From Pseudomonas quercus (lineage in GTDB: Bacteria > Pseudomonadota > Gammaproteobacteria > Pseudomonadales > Pseudomonadaceae), in contig NZ_JAAVJI010000014.1 of assembly GCF_012033695.1 (NCBI RefSeq), positions 1 to 64,000 on the forward strand: DNA of 64,000 nucleotides. The letters run 5' to 3'. Shown here in pieces: positions 24,911 through 33,840 of this stretch; the stretch's first letter is position 1, and each line of letters starts with the position of its first letter. The position numbers were made by a program, and so were the translations under genes. The notes below the pieces were generated by a model. It had not been told where the DNA came from. It searched no databases and worked only from the letters and a program-made list of their open reading frames with translations.

Positions 24911-24984
24911 CGATTTGGCTCCTGAAGGTCGGCCTGCCGAACAACGACGACTTGGCATAGAATGTGCCGACAAAATGCGCGCAG

Positions 24985-25013
24985 AGTATAGGGGCGGTTC
25001 AGCCCCTGTTCAA
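24985..25013 (-). promoter_or_regulatory. Sigma-70 promoter of the atp operon
   Basis: On the minus strand TTGAAC is followed by a 17-base spacer and TATACT, about 75 bases before atpI. Both hexamers are one mismatch from consensus. The spacer contains the inverted repeat GGGGC...GCCCC, which might bind a regulator or be chance. Confidence 0.8.
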
Positions 25014-25057
25014 CTACCGGCGTGGCTTTTCCGACTGCTCGCCTGAAACTTGATGTT

Positions 25058-25930
25058 TCAGCGAATGTGAGCAAGGACCCCCTGCAGCTCATCCAGCGAG
25101 TTGTACCGAATGACCAACTGCCCTTTCCCCTTCCCACCATGGCGTATCTGCACTGCAGAGCCCAGCCGCTCTGCCAGGCGCTGTTCCAGCCGAGCGATAT
25201 CCGGGTCGGTCTTGACCTCCTTCGCAGGCTGTTCTGTCGTGTTCAACCATTGGCGAACCAATGCCTCGGTTTGGCGCACAGTGAGGCCGCGTGCGACAAC
25301 ATGTCGCGCCCCCTCAAGCTGGCGCTCGTCCGGCAGGCCTAGCAATGCCCTGGCATGTCCCATCTCCAAGTCACCGTGCGCCAGCATGGTTTTAATACCT
25401 TCGGGCAGCGTGATCAGCCGCAACAGGTTGGTAACCGTCGCGCGGGATTTGCCCACTGCTTCGGCCACCTGTTGCTGTGTCAGCTGAAACTCTTGCTGTA
25501 ACCGTTGCAAGGCAATGGCTTCTTCAAGCGGGTTGAGGTCTTCGCGCTGGATATTCTCGATCAGCGCCATGGCAATTGCCGTTTCGTCCGGTACTTCTCG
25601 AACCATGGCAGGGATACGCTCCTGCCCGGCCTGTTGGCTGGCTCGCCAACGGCGTTCACCGGCAATGATCTCATAACGGCCCTTGGCTATCGGCCGTACT
25701 ACGATCGGCTGCATCACGCCTTGTGCACGGATGGACTGCGCCAGCTCTTCCAGCGCCTGCGGGTCCATATCCCGCCGAGGCTGGTACTTGCCTCGCTGAA
25801 TCACATCCAGCGGCAGGTACTGCAGTTCTTTTTCCTCAAGCCCGACCGCTTGTGCTTCCAAGGCTGAAGCGGTTGGCGCGCTCAGCAGCGCATCGAGCCC
25901 CCGGCCCAACCCTCGTTTTTTGACAGCCAT
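25058..25930 (-). CDS. parB: Chromosome partitioning protein ParB
   Basis: This is a 290-aa CTP-dependent clamp that binds parS, spreads along DNA and works with ParA to segregate the origin. The N-terminus is basic (KKRGLGRGLDALL). The CTP-binding part has PRRDMDPQALEELAQSIRAQGVMQPIVVRP and the GERRWRA motif near residue 113. The HTH region lies at about 150-190 (TQQQVAEAVGKSRATVTNLLRL). The C-terminal dimerisation domain begins near 230. It follows parA by nine bases, and three cognate parS sites are visible in the window. Confidence 0.97.
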   Translation of the reverse strand: MAVKKRGLGRGLDALLSAPTASALEAQAVGLEEKELQYLPLDVIQRGKYQPRRDMDPQALEELAQSIRAQGVMQPIVVRPIAKGRYEIIAGERRWRASQQAGQERIPAMVREVPDETAIAMALIENIQREDLNPLEEAIALQRLQQEFQLTQQQVAEAVGKSRATVTNLLRLITLPEGIKTMLAHGDLEMGHARALLGLPDERQLEGARHVVARGLTVRQTEALVRQWLNTTEQPAKEVKTDPDIARLEQRLAERLGSAVQIRHGGKGKGQLVIRYNSLDELQGVLAHIR

Positions 25931-25939
25931 TGCGTTTCC

Positions 25940-26731
25940 TTAGACCGCCGCAGCGGTGCGAGCCTTGCGGCGTTGACGGCGAACCATTTCGTTGGCCAGC
26001 TCCAGATAGGCCATCGCCCCTTTGGACTGCTTGTCGTAGGTCAGCGCGGGCATTCCAAAACTTGGTGCTTCGGCAAGGCGGATATTGCGAGGAATGACAG
26101 TCTCGTACAACTGATCGCCAAAGTGCTCTTTGAGCTGTGCGGACACGTCATTGATGAGGCTCAGCCGAGGATCGTACATGGTGCGTAGCAAACCTTCGAT
26201 CTTGAGCGAAGGATTGATAGCTGCCCCAATGCGTTTGATGTTATCCACAAGGTCGCTGAGCCCTTCCAGTGCAAAGTACTCGCACTGCATGGGGATGATG
26301 ACGCCATCGGCTGCCACCAGCGCGTTGAGCGTCAGCATCGACAGCGAAGGTGGGCAGTCGATCAGGATGTAATCATAGTTTTCGCGAATAGGCGCCAAGG
26401 CATTACGCAGACGGCTTTCTTTCATCTGCATTTCCAGCAGCACAACTTCTGCCGCTGTCAGGTCCCGGTTGGCCGGCAGCAGCTGATAACCACCGTGTTC
26501 GGAAAAATGCATGGCCTCATTCAAGTCGCATTCACCGATAAGCAGGTCATAGACCGAGCGCTCCAGTGAATGCTTATCCACACCGCTGCCCATGGTGGCG
26601 TTACCCTGCGGATCAAGGTCGATCAATAATACTCGACGCTTGACGGCGACCAGTGAAGCCGCGAGGTTTATGCAGGTCGTGGTTTTTCCGACCCCACCTT
26701 TCTGGTTCGCGATTGCGAATACCTTAGCCAT
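25940..26731 (-). CDS. parA: Chromosome partitioning ATPase ParA (Soj)
   Basis: This 263-aa Walker-type ATPase drives origin segregation. The deviant Walker A motif KGGVGKTTTCINLAASL is at residues 11-27, Walker A' LLIDLDPQGNATMG near 35, and IDCPPSL near 124. There is no N-terminal HTH, so this is the small chromosomal (Soj) type. The C-terminal helix is Arg/Lys-rich for DNA binding. The gene lies 18 bases after rsmG and directly precedes parB, the usual rsmG-parA-parB order. Two perfect DnaA boxes lie inside the coding sequence. Confidence 0.97.
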   Translation of the reverse strand: MAKVFAIANQKGGVGKTTTCINLAASLVAVKRRVLLIDLDPQGNATMGSGVDKHSLERSVYDLLIGECDLNEAMHFSEHGGYQLLPANRDLTAAEVVLLEMQMKESRLRNALAPIRENYDYILIDCPPSLSMLTLNALVAADGVIIPMQCEYFALEGLSDLVDNIKRIGAAINPSLKIEGLLRTMYDPRLSLINDVSAQLKEHFGDQLYETVIPRNIRLAEAPSFGMPALTYDKQSKGAMAYLELANEMVRRQRRKARTAAAV

Positions 26732-26749
26732 TGTCGCTTGTGTTCCCCG

Positions 26750-27397
26750 TCATGCCTTGCGGCGCAGTATCAGTAGATGCCGTTGGCCTTGGCAACCTGG
26801 TACGGCCAAGGCATGCGCGCTATCGATTTCAAAATCAGCGGGCAATGCTACCAGTTCATCTGTCGGATGTAGCCCCTTCATCGCGAACCAGCGTGTGTCG
26901 GGGTTACCTAGGTGGCGGGTCCAGTTGGTGAAATCCTCCAGGCTGCTGAAGGCTCGGGACACAATGCCATCATACCTCTGAGATGGCTGGTGAGCCTCTA
27001 CACGGCTGTGGATAATTTCAAGGTTGGCAAGCTTGAGTTCAAGCTTGACCTGGGTTTGAAACCGAGTTTTCTTGCCAATGCTATCCAACGTGGTAATGGA
27101 CTTCTGTGGGTACAGAATCGCCAGGGGAATGCCCGGCATGCCGCCCCCGCTGCCTACATCGATCCACCGATCGCGCTCGCCGACGTACTTGGCGATGCTC
27201 AAGCTGTCCAGAAGGTGACGGGACACCATTTCATCCGGGTCCCGTACTGCAGTCAGGTTGTAGGCTTTGTTCCATTTGATCAGCAACGCCAGGTACCCCA
27301 GCAATTGCTCTTCCTGGGCAGGCGCGAGCGAAACCCCAAGGGCTTTGGCACCTGTGGATAATTCATCACGCTGGCGAGAGGTAATCATGTTGGTCAC
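26750..27397 (-). CDS. rsmG: 16S rRNA (guanine527-N7)-methyltransferase RsmG
   Basis: RsmG (GidB) methylates G527 of 16S rRNA; its loss gives low-level streptomycin resistance. The 215-aa protein has the SAM-binding loop DVGSGGGMPGIPLAI near residue 80 and NKAYNLTAVRDP near 45. A GTG start at 27397 overlaps the mnmG stop in a GTGA arrangement, with GGTGGAG about 9 bases upstream inside mnmG, so translation is coupled. An internal ATG at 27388 is an alternative. Two perfect DnaA boxes lie in this gene. Confidence 0.95.
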   Translation of the reverse strand: MTNMITSRQRDELSTGAKALGVSLAPAQEEQLLGYLALLIKWNKAYNLTAVRDPDEMVSRHLLDSLSIAKYVGERDRWIDVGSGGGMPGIPLAILYPQKSITTLDSIGKKTRFQTQVKLELKLANLEIIHSRVEAHQPSQRYDGIVSRAFSSLEDFTNWTRHLGNPDTRWFAMKGLHPTDELVALPADFEIDSAHALAVPGCQGQRHLLILRRKA

Positions 27398-29289
27398 GCG
27401 CTGTGCTCCACCTGCCTGGCTGCACCACGTTTTTTCAGGTGAATCATCAACAGGGAAATAGCCGCTGGCGTAACACCTGGAATACGCGACGCCTGACCTA
27501 ATGTTTCAGGGCGTGCCTGGCTCAGCTTGGCCTGGATTTCCTTGGAAAGGCCTGAGATAGCAGGGTAATCGATATCCACAGGCAGTCGTATGTTTTCGCT
27601 GGCGCGCAGTTTTTCAATCTCGTCCTGCTGGCGTTCGATATAGCCTGCATACTTGACCTTGATTTCAACCTGCTCGGCAACCTGTGGATCAATTTCAGTA
27701 GTGCCGGTAATGGCCGTGAGGCCTGCATAATCGATTTCCGGCCGGCTGAGCAGATTCAGCAGGTTGTATTCATGAGCCAGCGGTGTGCCGTAGTGGTTGG
27801 CGACCGCTTCACCTACTGGCGTACCGGGCCTCACCCAGGTGCTTTTCAAGCGTTGTTCCTCACGCTCGATGGCTTCACGCTTGGTACAAAATGCCTGCCA
27901 CCGCGCATCATCCACCAGGCCCAATCGGCGGCCTGTTTCAGTCAGGCGCAGGTCGGCATTGTCTTCGCGCAATACCAGCCGGTATTCCGCCCGGGACGTA
28001 AACATGCGGTAAGGCTCTTGCGTACCCAGGGTAATCAGGTCATCCACAAGCACCCCCATGTAAGCCTCATCGCGGCGTGGGCACCAGGCGTCTTGACCCT
28101 TTGCGCGCAATGCTGCATTGGCCCCTGCCAGCAAACCTTGTGCGCCCGCCTCTTCGTACCCCGTTGTGCCGTTGATCTGCCCAGCAAAGAACAAACCGGC
28201 AATGGCTTTTGTTTCAAGGCTGTATTTCAGGTCACGAGGGTCAAAGTAGTCGTACTCGATGGCGTAACCCGGTCGCATGATGTGGGCGTTTTCCATCCCT
28301 CGGATGGATCGCACAATCTGTAGCTGCACGTCAAAAGGCAATGACGTGGAGATGCCGTTTGGATACAGCTCGTGAGTCGTCAAACCCTCGGGCTCGATGA
28401 ATACCTGATGGCTGTCCTTGTCGGCGAACCGATGGATCTTGTCCTCGATGGACGGACAATAGCGAGGCCCTACACCTTCGATGACCCCCGAATACATGGG
28501 AGAACGGTCCAGGTTGGCCGCGATGATCTCGTGAGTGCGAGCATTGGTATGGGTAATCCAGCAACTCACCTGGCGCGGATGCATCTGGGCATTGCCCATG
28601 AATGACATGACAGGAATAGGCGTATCACCCGGCTGTTCTGTCATGACCGAAAAATCAACAGACTTTCCATCGATGCGTGGCGGAGTCCCGGTTTTCAAGC
28701 GGCCCACTCGTAATGGCAATTCACGCAGGCGCCTGGCCAATGCAATGGAAGGCGGATCACCTGCGCGCCCGCCTGAATAGTTATCCATGCCAATGTGGAT
28801 AAGCCCACCCAGGAAGGTACCTGCTGTCAGTACTACAGAGTCTGCATGGAAACGCAGGCCCATTTGGGTTACCACCCCTTTCACCTCGTCCCCTTCGACA
28901 ATCAGATCGTCGCAGGCCTGTTGAAATATCCACAGGTTGGGCTGGTTTTCGAGGATGTCACGCACTGCAGCTTTGTACAGCACCCGATCTGCCTGCGCAC
29001 GCGTTGCACGCACTGCCGGGCCCTTGCGGTTGTTCAATACACGGAACTGGATGCCGCCTTTGTCTGTGGCCAACGCCATAGCGCCGCCAAGCGCATCGAT
29101 TTCCTTGACCAAGTGGCTTTTGCCGATCCCGCCAATAGCAGGGTTGCAGCTCATTTGGCCCAGGGTTTCAACGTTGTGAGTCAGCAGCAATGTACGTGCG
29201 CCCATCCGCGCGGAAGCGAGCGCGGCCTCGGTACCGGCATGGCCACCGCCGATGACGATCACTTCAAAACGGGAAGGGAAATCCACCAC
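27394..29289 (-). CDS. mnmG: tRNA uridine modification enzyme MnmG (GidA)
   Basis: This is a 631-aa FAD enzyme that with MnmE installs the cmnm5 group on U34 of several tRNAs. The FAD fingerprint GGGHAGTEAALASARMG is at residues 13-29. GidA signatures are present near 270-285 (GPRYCPSIEDKIHRF) and 370 (GQINGTTGYEEAGAQGL). The C-terminal helical domain binds MnmE and tRNA. The upstream region has a TATACT-like -10 at 29333-29338 without a clear -35. It is the first gene of the mnmG-rsmG-parA-parB unit. Confidence 0.97.
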   Translation of the reverse strand: MVDFPSRFEVIVIGGGHAGTEAALASARMGARTLLLTHNVETLGQMSCNPAIGGIGKSHLVKEIDALGGAMALATDKGGIQFRVLNNRKGPAVRATRAQADRVLYKAAVRDILENQPNLWIFQQACDDLIVEGDEVKGVVTQMGLRFHADSVVLTAGTFLGGLIHIGMDNYSGGRAGDPPSIALARRLRELPLRVGRLKTGTPPRIDGKSVDFSVMTEQPGDTPIPVMSFMGNAQMHPRQVSCWITHTNARTHEIIAANLDRSPMYSGVIEGVGPRYCPSIEDKIHRFADKDSHQVFIEPEGLTTHELYPNGISTSLPFDVQLQIVRSIRGMENAHIMRPGYAIEYDYFDPRDLKYSLETKAIAGLFFAGQINGTTGYEEAGAQGLLAGANAALRAKGQDAWCPRRDEAYMGVLVDDLITLGTQEPYRMFTSRAEYRLVLREDNADLRLTETGRRLGLVDDARWQAFCTKREAIEREEQRLKSTWVRPGTPVGEAVANHYGTPLAHEYNLLNLLSRPEIDYAGLTAITGTTEIDPQVAEQVEIKVKYAGYIERQQDEIEKLRASENIRLPVDIDYPAISGLSKEIQAKLSQARPETLGQASRIPGVTPAAISLLMIHLKKRGAARQVEHSA

Positions 29290-29791
29290 GCACCTCGTGC
29301 CTGTTCATATGGGTAATTTGGGATAGCTGCGCAGTATAGGGAATTTGGCCTGTGGAAAGAAACCGTTTGTGCAAAAAATAGCCAGCCGGCAGCGGTTGGC
29401 TGCCAATAGATACATAAAAGAGAAGAGATTTATAAAAGCTTTGTTTTTATGTTTATTCTTAGTCAGCACCCTTTCTGTGGATAAAGCTATGCAGGCCTTT
29501 ATTCATGCACTGTACAGCGATCTTGAACATTGTCGATAGATGCCTTTGAGTATTGAGGATAACGGATTATAGCCTGTGCATAAATCAAGCTTTATCCCCA
29601 GGGCACTTTTATACACAGCTAGCAGGACGTGTTATCAAAAGAGCTCTAGTAGGCTTTTCCACAGGGCTCCTGGGCTGTGGATATAAAAAAACCGGCTCGA
29701 TGGCCGGTTTTCAGTGAGGGAATATTTTTGTTTCAGCTGCGTGAGTGGAGTTGCTGTCTGTGAGTCAGGGTTCGATTGGTGTGCACAGATT
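29290..29791. other. mnmG-mnmE intergenic region with DnaA boxes and AT-rich stretch
   Basis: This 502-base stretch has no convincing gene. It holds a very AT-rich segment at about 29405-29462 and four DnaA-box matches: a perfect TTATCCACA on the minus strand at 29476-29484, TTATGCACA at 29575-29583 (minus), TTATACACA at 29609-29617 and TTTTCCACA at 29655-29663. A terminator for mnmE lies at its right end. The layout resembles a small origin or a DnaA-regulated promoter region for mnmG. Confidence 0.7.
29685..29714. terminator. Terminator downstream of mnmE
   Basis: An ACCGGC/GCCGGT stem with a TCGATG-type loop is flanked by A-run and T-run, so on the minus strand it is followed by a run of seven Ts, terminating mnmE; it could also act in the other direction. 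Confidence 0.85.
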
Positions 29792-31162
29792 TCATTTCCC
29801 GATACAAAAACTCGTGAAAATCCGCCCAAGCAGATCGTCCGAGCTAAACGCTCCGGTAATCTCGCCTAAGCACTGCTGCGCCAGCCGAAGGTCTTCAGCC
29901 AGCAATTCTCCCGCAGCTGCATGGACAAGCTGCGCTAGGCCGTGGTCAAGGTAACCACTTGCCTGTTCAAGGGCATCCAAATGGCGCCGACGAGCGCTGA
30001 AACTGCCTTCTGCTGTGTGCTCGTACCCCATAACCGCTTTGAGATGTTCACGAAGCAACGCCAGGCCTGTACCGGTATCCAACGCACTGAGGGTAAGGGT
30101 GGCCTGGCCTGATGGCTCTACGTTCAACCGCACGGTTTCCCCGCTGAGGTCTGCCTTGTTTCGTACCAGTGTCACTTTCGAAGGGTGCGGGGCAGTGTCC
30201 ATGAATTCCGGCCATAGGGCGTAAGGGTCCGTCGCCTCTGCACTACTGGTATCCACCACAAGGAAAATGCGGTCCGCCTCCTGTATGGCCTTCAGGGCAC
30301 GTTCCACGCCGATCTTTTCAACAACGTCACCCGTGTCTCGTAACCCTGCCGTATCGATAACGTGAAGCGGCATGCCATCGATGTGGATATGTTCTCTTAG
30401 GATGTCCCGTGTGGTGCCGGCGATGTCAGTAACGATGGCAGCATCTCGCCCCGCCAGCAGGTTGAGCAGGCTGGACTTGCCGGCATTTGGTCGCCCCGCG
30501 ATCACCAGTGTCATCCCTTCACGGATCAAGGCCCCTTGGCTGGCTTCACGCATAACCACTGCTAGAGATTCACGGACAGCTTCGAGCTTGGATAACACAA
30601 GGCCGTCAGCCAGGAAGTCGATTTCCTCCTCGGGAAAATCGATAGCGGCTTCTACGTAGATGCGCAGTTGAATCAAGGATTCGGTCAACGCCTCCACGCG
30701 CTTTGAAAACGCACCCTGCAAGGACCGCACGGCATTGCGGGCGGCCTGCTCTGAACTGGCCTCGATCAGGTCGGCAATGGCTTCGGCCTGAGCCAGGTCA
30801 AGCTTGTCATTGAGGAATGCCCGTTCGCTGAATTCGCCAGGGCGTGCAAGCCGGCAACCCAAATCGACACAATGCTTCAGCAACATATCCAGTACTACTG
30901 GCCCGCCATGGCCATGCAGTTCCAGCACGTCCTCTCCCGTGAACGAATGAGGGCCTTTGAAAAAGAGTGCCAAGCCTTCATCCAAGTTATCCCCACCCGG
31001 CCCGCGAAAGGCGCCATGGTGCGCGTAGCGAGGTTCAAGCGTGCGCCCAAGCACCTGGTCAGCCACTTTGATTGCCAGCGGCCCTGAAACGCGAACGATA
31101 CCTACGCCGCCCCTGCCCTGGGCAGTCGCAATGGCTGCAATAGTGTCGTTGGAAAGGTTCAT
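29792..31162 (-). CDS. mnmE: tRNA modification GTPase MnmE (TrmE)
   Basis: This 456-aa K+-activated GTPase is the partner of MnmG. The N-terminal folate-binding domain has GRGGVGIVRVSGP near residue 16, followed by a helical domain. The inserted G domain has GRPNAGKSSLLNLLAG near 223, DIAGTTRD near 247, DTAGLRDT near 270 and RNKADL near 336. The C-terminus ends CIGK, the family's conserved cysteine motif. It is read from its own promoter region after a terminator that follows yidC. Confidence 0.97.
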   Translation of the reverse strand: MNLSNDTIAAIATAQGRGGVGIVRVSGPLAIKVADQVLGRTLEPRYAHHGAFRGPGGDNLDEGLALFFKGPHSFTGEDVLELHGHGGPVVLDMLLKHCVDLGCRLARPGEFSERAFLNDKLDLAQAEAIADLIEASSEQAARNAVRSLQGAFSKRVEALTESLIQLRIYVEAAIDFPEEEIDFLADGLVLSKLEAVRESLAVVMREASQGALIREGMTLVIAGRPNAGKSSLLNLLAGRDAAIVTDIAGTTRDILREHIHIDGMPLHVIDTAGLRDTGDVVEKIGVERALKAIQEADRIFLVVDTSSAEATDPYALWPEFMDTAPHPSKVTLVRNKADLSGETVRLNVEPSGQATLTLSALDTGTGLALLREHLKAVMGYEHTAEGSFSARRRHLDALEQASGYLDHGLAQLVHAAAGELLAEDLRLAQQCLGEITGAFSSDDLLGRIFTSFCIGK

Positions 31163-31186
31163 AAGTTATCCACTGCTGGAAGAATG

Positions 31187-31214
31187 CAAAACGCCCCTAT
31201 CAAGGGGCGTTTGC
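31187..31214. terminator. Terminator between yidC and mnmE
   Basis: AAAACGCCCC pairs with GGGGCGTTTT-like sequence across a TATCAA-type loop. On the minus strand it lies 20 bases after the yidC stop and ends the rpmH-rnpA-yidD-yidC transcript. Confidence 0.85.
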
Positions 31215-31231
31215 AAAACAAGTGTAGCGAA

Positions 31232-32911
31232 TCAGGCCGATGCGTTGGCGTTGGCGCGTTCGATGCTACGTGTGATGAACCACTGTTGAAGGATCGACAG
31301 CGTGTTGTTGGTGATCCAGTACAGCACCAGGCCTGCTGGGAACCACAGGAAGAAGAACGTGAAGACGATTGGCATCAACTTCATGACCTTGGCTTGCATG
31401 GGGTCTGGCGGCGCAGGGTTCAACCGCTGCTGAATGAACATGGTGGCGCCCATGATGATCGGCAGAATGAAGAACGGGTCTTTGATGGACAAGTCGGTAA
31501 TCCAGAACATCCAGGGCGCCTGGCGCATTTCTACGCTTTCAAGCAACACCCAGTACAAGGCCAGGAACACTGGCATCTGCACCACGATCGGCAGGCAACC
31601 ACCCAACGGGTTGATCTTTTCCTTCTTGTACAACTCCATCATGGCCTGGGACATCTTCTGGCGGTCGTCGCCAAACTGTTCCTTCAGTGCAGCCAGGCGA
31701 GGTGCCACAGCACGCATGCGAGCCATCGACTTGTAGCTGGCGGCCGACAGAGGGAAGAACAACAGCTTGATCAGCACGGTGAGGCAGATGATCGACCATC
31801 CCCAGTTGTTCAGCAGGCTGTGGATATGCTTGAGCAGCCAGAAGATCGGTTGGGCAATAAACCACAGGAAACCGTAGTCGACTGTCAGCTCAAGGCCTGG
31901 GGACAACTGCTTGAGCTTGTCCTGGATCTTGGGGCCGGCATACAACGTAGCGGTGGTTTCGGCCTTGGCACCAGGCGCAATGTTCATGGTGGGCCCAGTG
32001 AAGCCCACAATGTAGTTGCCTTGGCTGTCCTTGCGGGTCATGACGTTGTTGCTATCGCCAGCTGCGGGTACCCAGGCTGTAACGAAGTAGTGCTGCAGCC
32101 ACGCTACCCATCCACCTTGGACCGTTTCCTTGAACTGGCCCTTGTCGATGTCCTTCATCGGAACCTTTTTGTAAGGCTCGGATGTTGTCCACAGGGCAGC
32201 ACCCAGGTAGGTCGCGGTGCCTGTAGCTGTGCTGGACGATGGATCGGAGCTGGCATCGCGCTTGAGCTGTGCAAACAGGTTGCCCGTCCAAGCTTGGCTG
32301 CTCTGGTTATCAATCAGGTAGCTGACTTTGAGGTCGTACTCACCACGCTCAAGCGTGAACCGTTTGATGTAGTTGACACCGTCTTGATTGACGGACAGAT
32401 CCACAATGAGCGTGTTCTGGCCGTCGGCCAATTGGTAGCTGGTGCTGGAACTGGCATACAGTGGACGGCCGCTGGCCTGAACGTCCGGGCCATTTGCACC
32501 GGTCAACCCACTTTGAGCCAGGTAGACACGCTCGCTGCCGTTATCGAACAACTGAAACGGCACATCGGGATGATCCTGGCGGCGCGGGTATTGCGGCAGC
32601 GTCAACTGGACGATGTCACCGCCTTTGGGATCGATGGCCAGGTCCAGCACATCAGTGCGAACACGAATCAAACCCTGAGCCGCTGCATTCACGGGAGTTG
32701 CTGCAGGGATGGCCGGCGCATTGGTGTCCGGAATATCCGTGTTGCCAGCGGTTGCCCCCGGTGCCTGTGGCAAGTCCGAAGGAATATTTGCCTGAGTCGC
32801 CACGCTCTGGGTAGGCAGGGTGGCCTGACCATAATCCTGGTTCCACTTCAGAACCAGCACATAAGCCACGACTGCCAGGGCGCCCATCAGGATCGTACGT
32901 TTTATATCCAT
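31232..32911 (-). CDS. yidC: Membrane protein insertase YidC
   Basis: YidC inserts membrane proteins with or without SecYEG; the c subunit of ATP synthase is a classic client. The 559-aa protein has an N-terminal signal-anchor helix (TILMGALAVVAYVLVLKW), a Pro/Ala/Thr-rich linker, a large periplasmic beta-domain (residues about 60-335), and the conserved five-helix insertase core. This includes WGWSIICLTVLIKLLFFPL near 370 with the hydrophilic-groove Arg, and the cytosolic hairpin (LKEQFGDDRQKMSQAMMELYKKEKINPLGGCLPI). Located two bases after yidD. Confidence 0.97.
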   Translation of the reverse strand: MDIKRTILMGALAVVAYVLVLKWNQDYGQATLPTQSVATQANIPSDLPQAPGATAGNTDIPDTNAPAIPAATPVNAAAQGLIRVRTDVLDLAIDPKGGDIVQLTLPQYPRRQDHPDVPFQLFDNGSERVYLAQSGLTGANGPDVQASGRPLYASSSTSYQLADGQNTLIVDLSVNQDGVNYIKRFTLERGEYDLKVSYLIDNQSSQAWTGNLFAQLKRDASSDPSSSTATGTATYLGAALWTTSEPYKKVPMKDIDKGQFKETVQGGWVAWLQHYFVTAWVPAAGDSNNVMTRKDSQGNYIVGFTGPTMNIAPGAKAETTATLYAGPKIQDKLKQLSPGLELTVDYGFLWFIAQPIFWLLKHIHSLLNNWGWSIICLTVLIKLLFFPLSAASYKSMARMRAVAPRLAALKEQFGDDRQKMSQAMMELYKKEKINPLGGCLPIVVQMPVFLALYWVLLESVEMRQAPWMFWITDLSIKDPFFILPIIMGATMFIQQRLNPAPPDPMQAKVMKLMPIVFTFFFLWFPAGLVLYWITNNTLSILQQWFITRSIERANANASA

Positions 32912-32913
32912 GA

Positions 32914-33159
32914 TTACTCGGCTATCGAATTATTACGAGGGGTGGACACAGGCGGGACAGGATCGAAGCCGCCGGCATTCCAGGGATGGCAGCGCCCCAG
33001 CCGGCGTACGGACAGCCAGCTCCCACGCCATACGCCGTGTTGGCTGATGGCTTCGTGGGCATAGCAGGAGCAACTGGGATAGAAACGGCAATGGCTGGCC
33101 ATCAGTGGGCTAATGGCGTAACGGTAAAACTGGATCGGTAGCAGGACCAGTTTACGCAT
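32914..33159 (-). CDS. yidD: Membrane insertion efficiency factor YidD
   Basis: This 81-aa protein of the YidD family helps YidC-dependent insertion. The N-terminal amphipathic helix (LVLLPIQFYRYAISPLMASH) is followed by the family core CRFYPSCSCYAHEAISQHG with three cysteines, then RRLGRCHPWNAGGFDPVP. The start overlaps the rnpA end by eight bases, so it is translationally coupled to rnpA. Confidence 0.95.
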   Translation of the reverse strand: MRKLVLLPIQFYRYAISPLMASHCRFYPSCSCYAHEAISQHGVWRGSWLSVRRLGRCHPWNAGGFDPVPPVSTPRNNSIAE

Positions 33160-33547
33160 CTTGGCTGTGCTGTTCCTTGGGTTCGGTAGGGGCGGCCGGC
33201 CGAGTACGGGCCAGGCGCTTCCAAAGCTTGGCGAAATGCAAATGCAGTTCGGCGTTCTCGATGTCGCCTAGCCCCTTTCGAGCAACGATGACGATATCCC
33301 AGCCTTCCAGAGCAACCTGGTGGTGGCGGAAGGAATCTCGAATCACGCGCTTGATGCGGTTGCGCTGCACCGACAACTTGACACTTTTCTTGCCGATCAC
33401 CAGCCCCAGGCGTGGATGATCAAGCTGGTTGTCCTTGGCAAGGATCAGGAGATGCTTCCCCGGGACCTTGGCGGTCGGGGAGTCAAAGACTGCCTTGAAT
33501 TGCTTCGGAACAAGCAGGCGCTTGCTCCGGCTGAAGTCCTGACTCAC
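33152..33547 (-). CDS. rnpA: Ribonuclease P protein component RnpA
   Basis: This is the 131-aa protein subunit of RNase P, which with the M1 RNA trims tRNA 5' leaders. It starts at GTG 33547 (M/VSQDFSRSKRLLVPKQFKAVF). The RNR signature RNRIKRVIRDSFR lies near residue 59, and the metal/RNA-binding central cleft is basic. The C-terminus (about 110-131) is an extra Pro/Glu-rich tail. It follows rpmH by 18 bases in the classic rpmH-rnpA-yidD-yidC operon. Confidence 0.96.
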   Translation of the reverse strand: MSQDFSRSKRLLVPKQFKAVFDSPTAKVPGKHLLILAKDNQLDHPRLGLVIGKKSVKLSVQRNRIKRVIRDSFRHHQVALEGWDIVIVARKGLGDIENAELHLHFAKLWKRLARTRPAAPTEPKEQHSQDA

Positions 33548-33565
33548 CTAACCTGTGCCAGCAAA

Positions 33566-33700
33566 TCAGACAGCCAGACGCTTGCGGCCCTTGGCGCGAC
33601 GACGCGACAGGACAGCACGGCCGTTCTTGGTGGCCATGCGAGCACGGAAGCCGTGGGTGCGAGCGCGCTTGATGGTGCTGGGTTGGAAAGTACGTTTCAT
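33566..33700 (-). CDS. rpmH: Ribosomal protein bL34
   Basis: This is a 44-aa very basic protein, translated from the minus strand as [18 protein letters not shown] and continuing through RARMATKNG to KGRKRLAV. It is the standard L34 sequence and length. It is the first gene of the leftward operon beside oriC and has a good promoter at 33759-33787. Confidence 0.97.
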
Positions 33701-33758
33701 GGACAGTTACCTGGCTGGTCGGGTGGGCCCCAATGGCCCGGTTTTCAAGAGACCGGCG

Positions 33759-33787
33759 ATTCTAGTGAAAGCACGCGCATAGGTCAA
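33759..33787 (-). promoter_or_regulatory. Sigma-70 promoter of rpmH
   Basis: On the minus strand TTGACC, a 17-base spacer and TAGAAT stand 59-87 bases before the rpmH start. Each hexamer is one mismatch from consensus. Confidence 0.8.
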
Positions 33788-33840
33788 TTTCCGACCAGCT
33801 TTTCCTTACATATGGTTGTGTGAGGGTTCAATGGGTCGGA

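Noticed and set aside
31184..33064. Long open frame (626 codons) antisense to yidC
   Set aside because: yidC on the other strand is unambiguous, and the antisense product has no recognisable domains.
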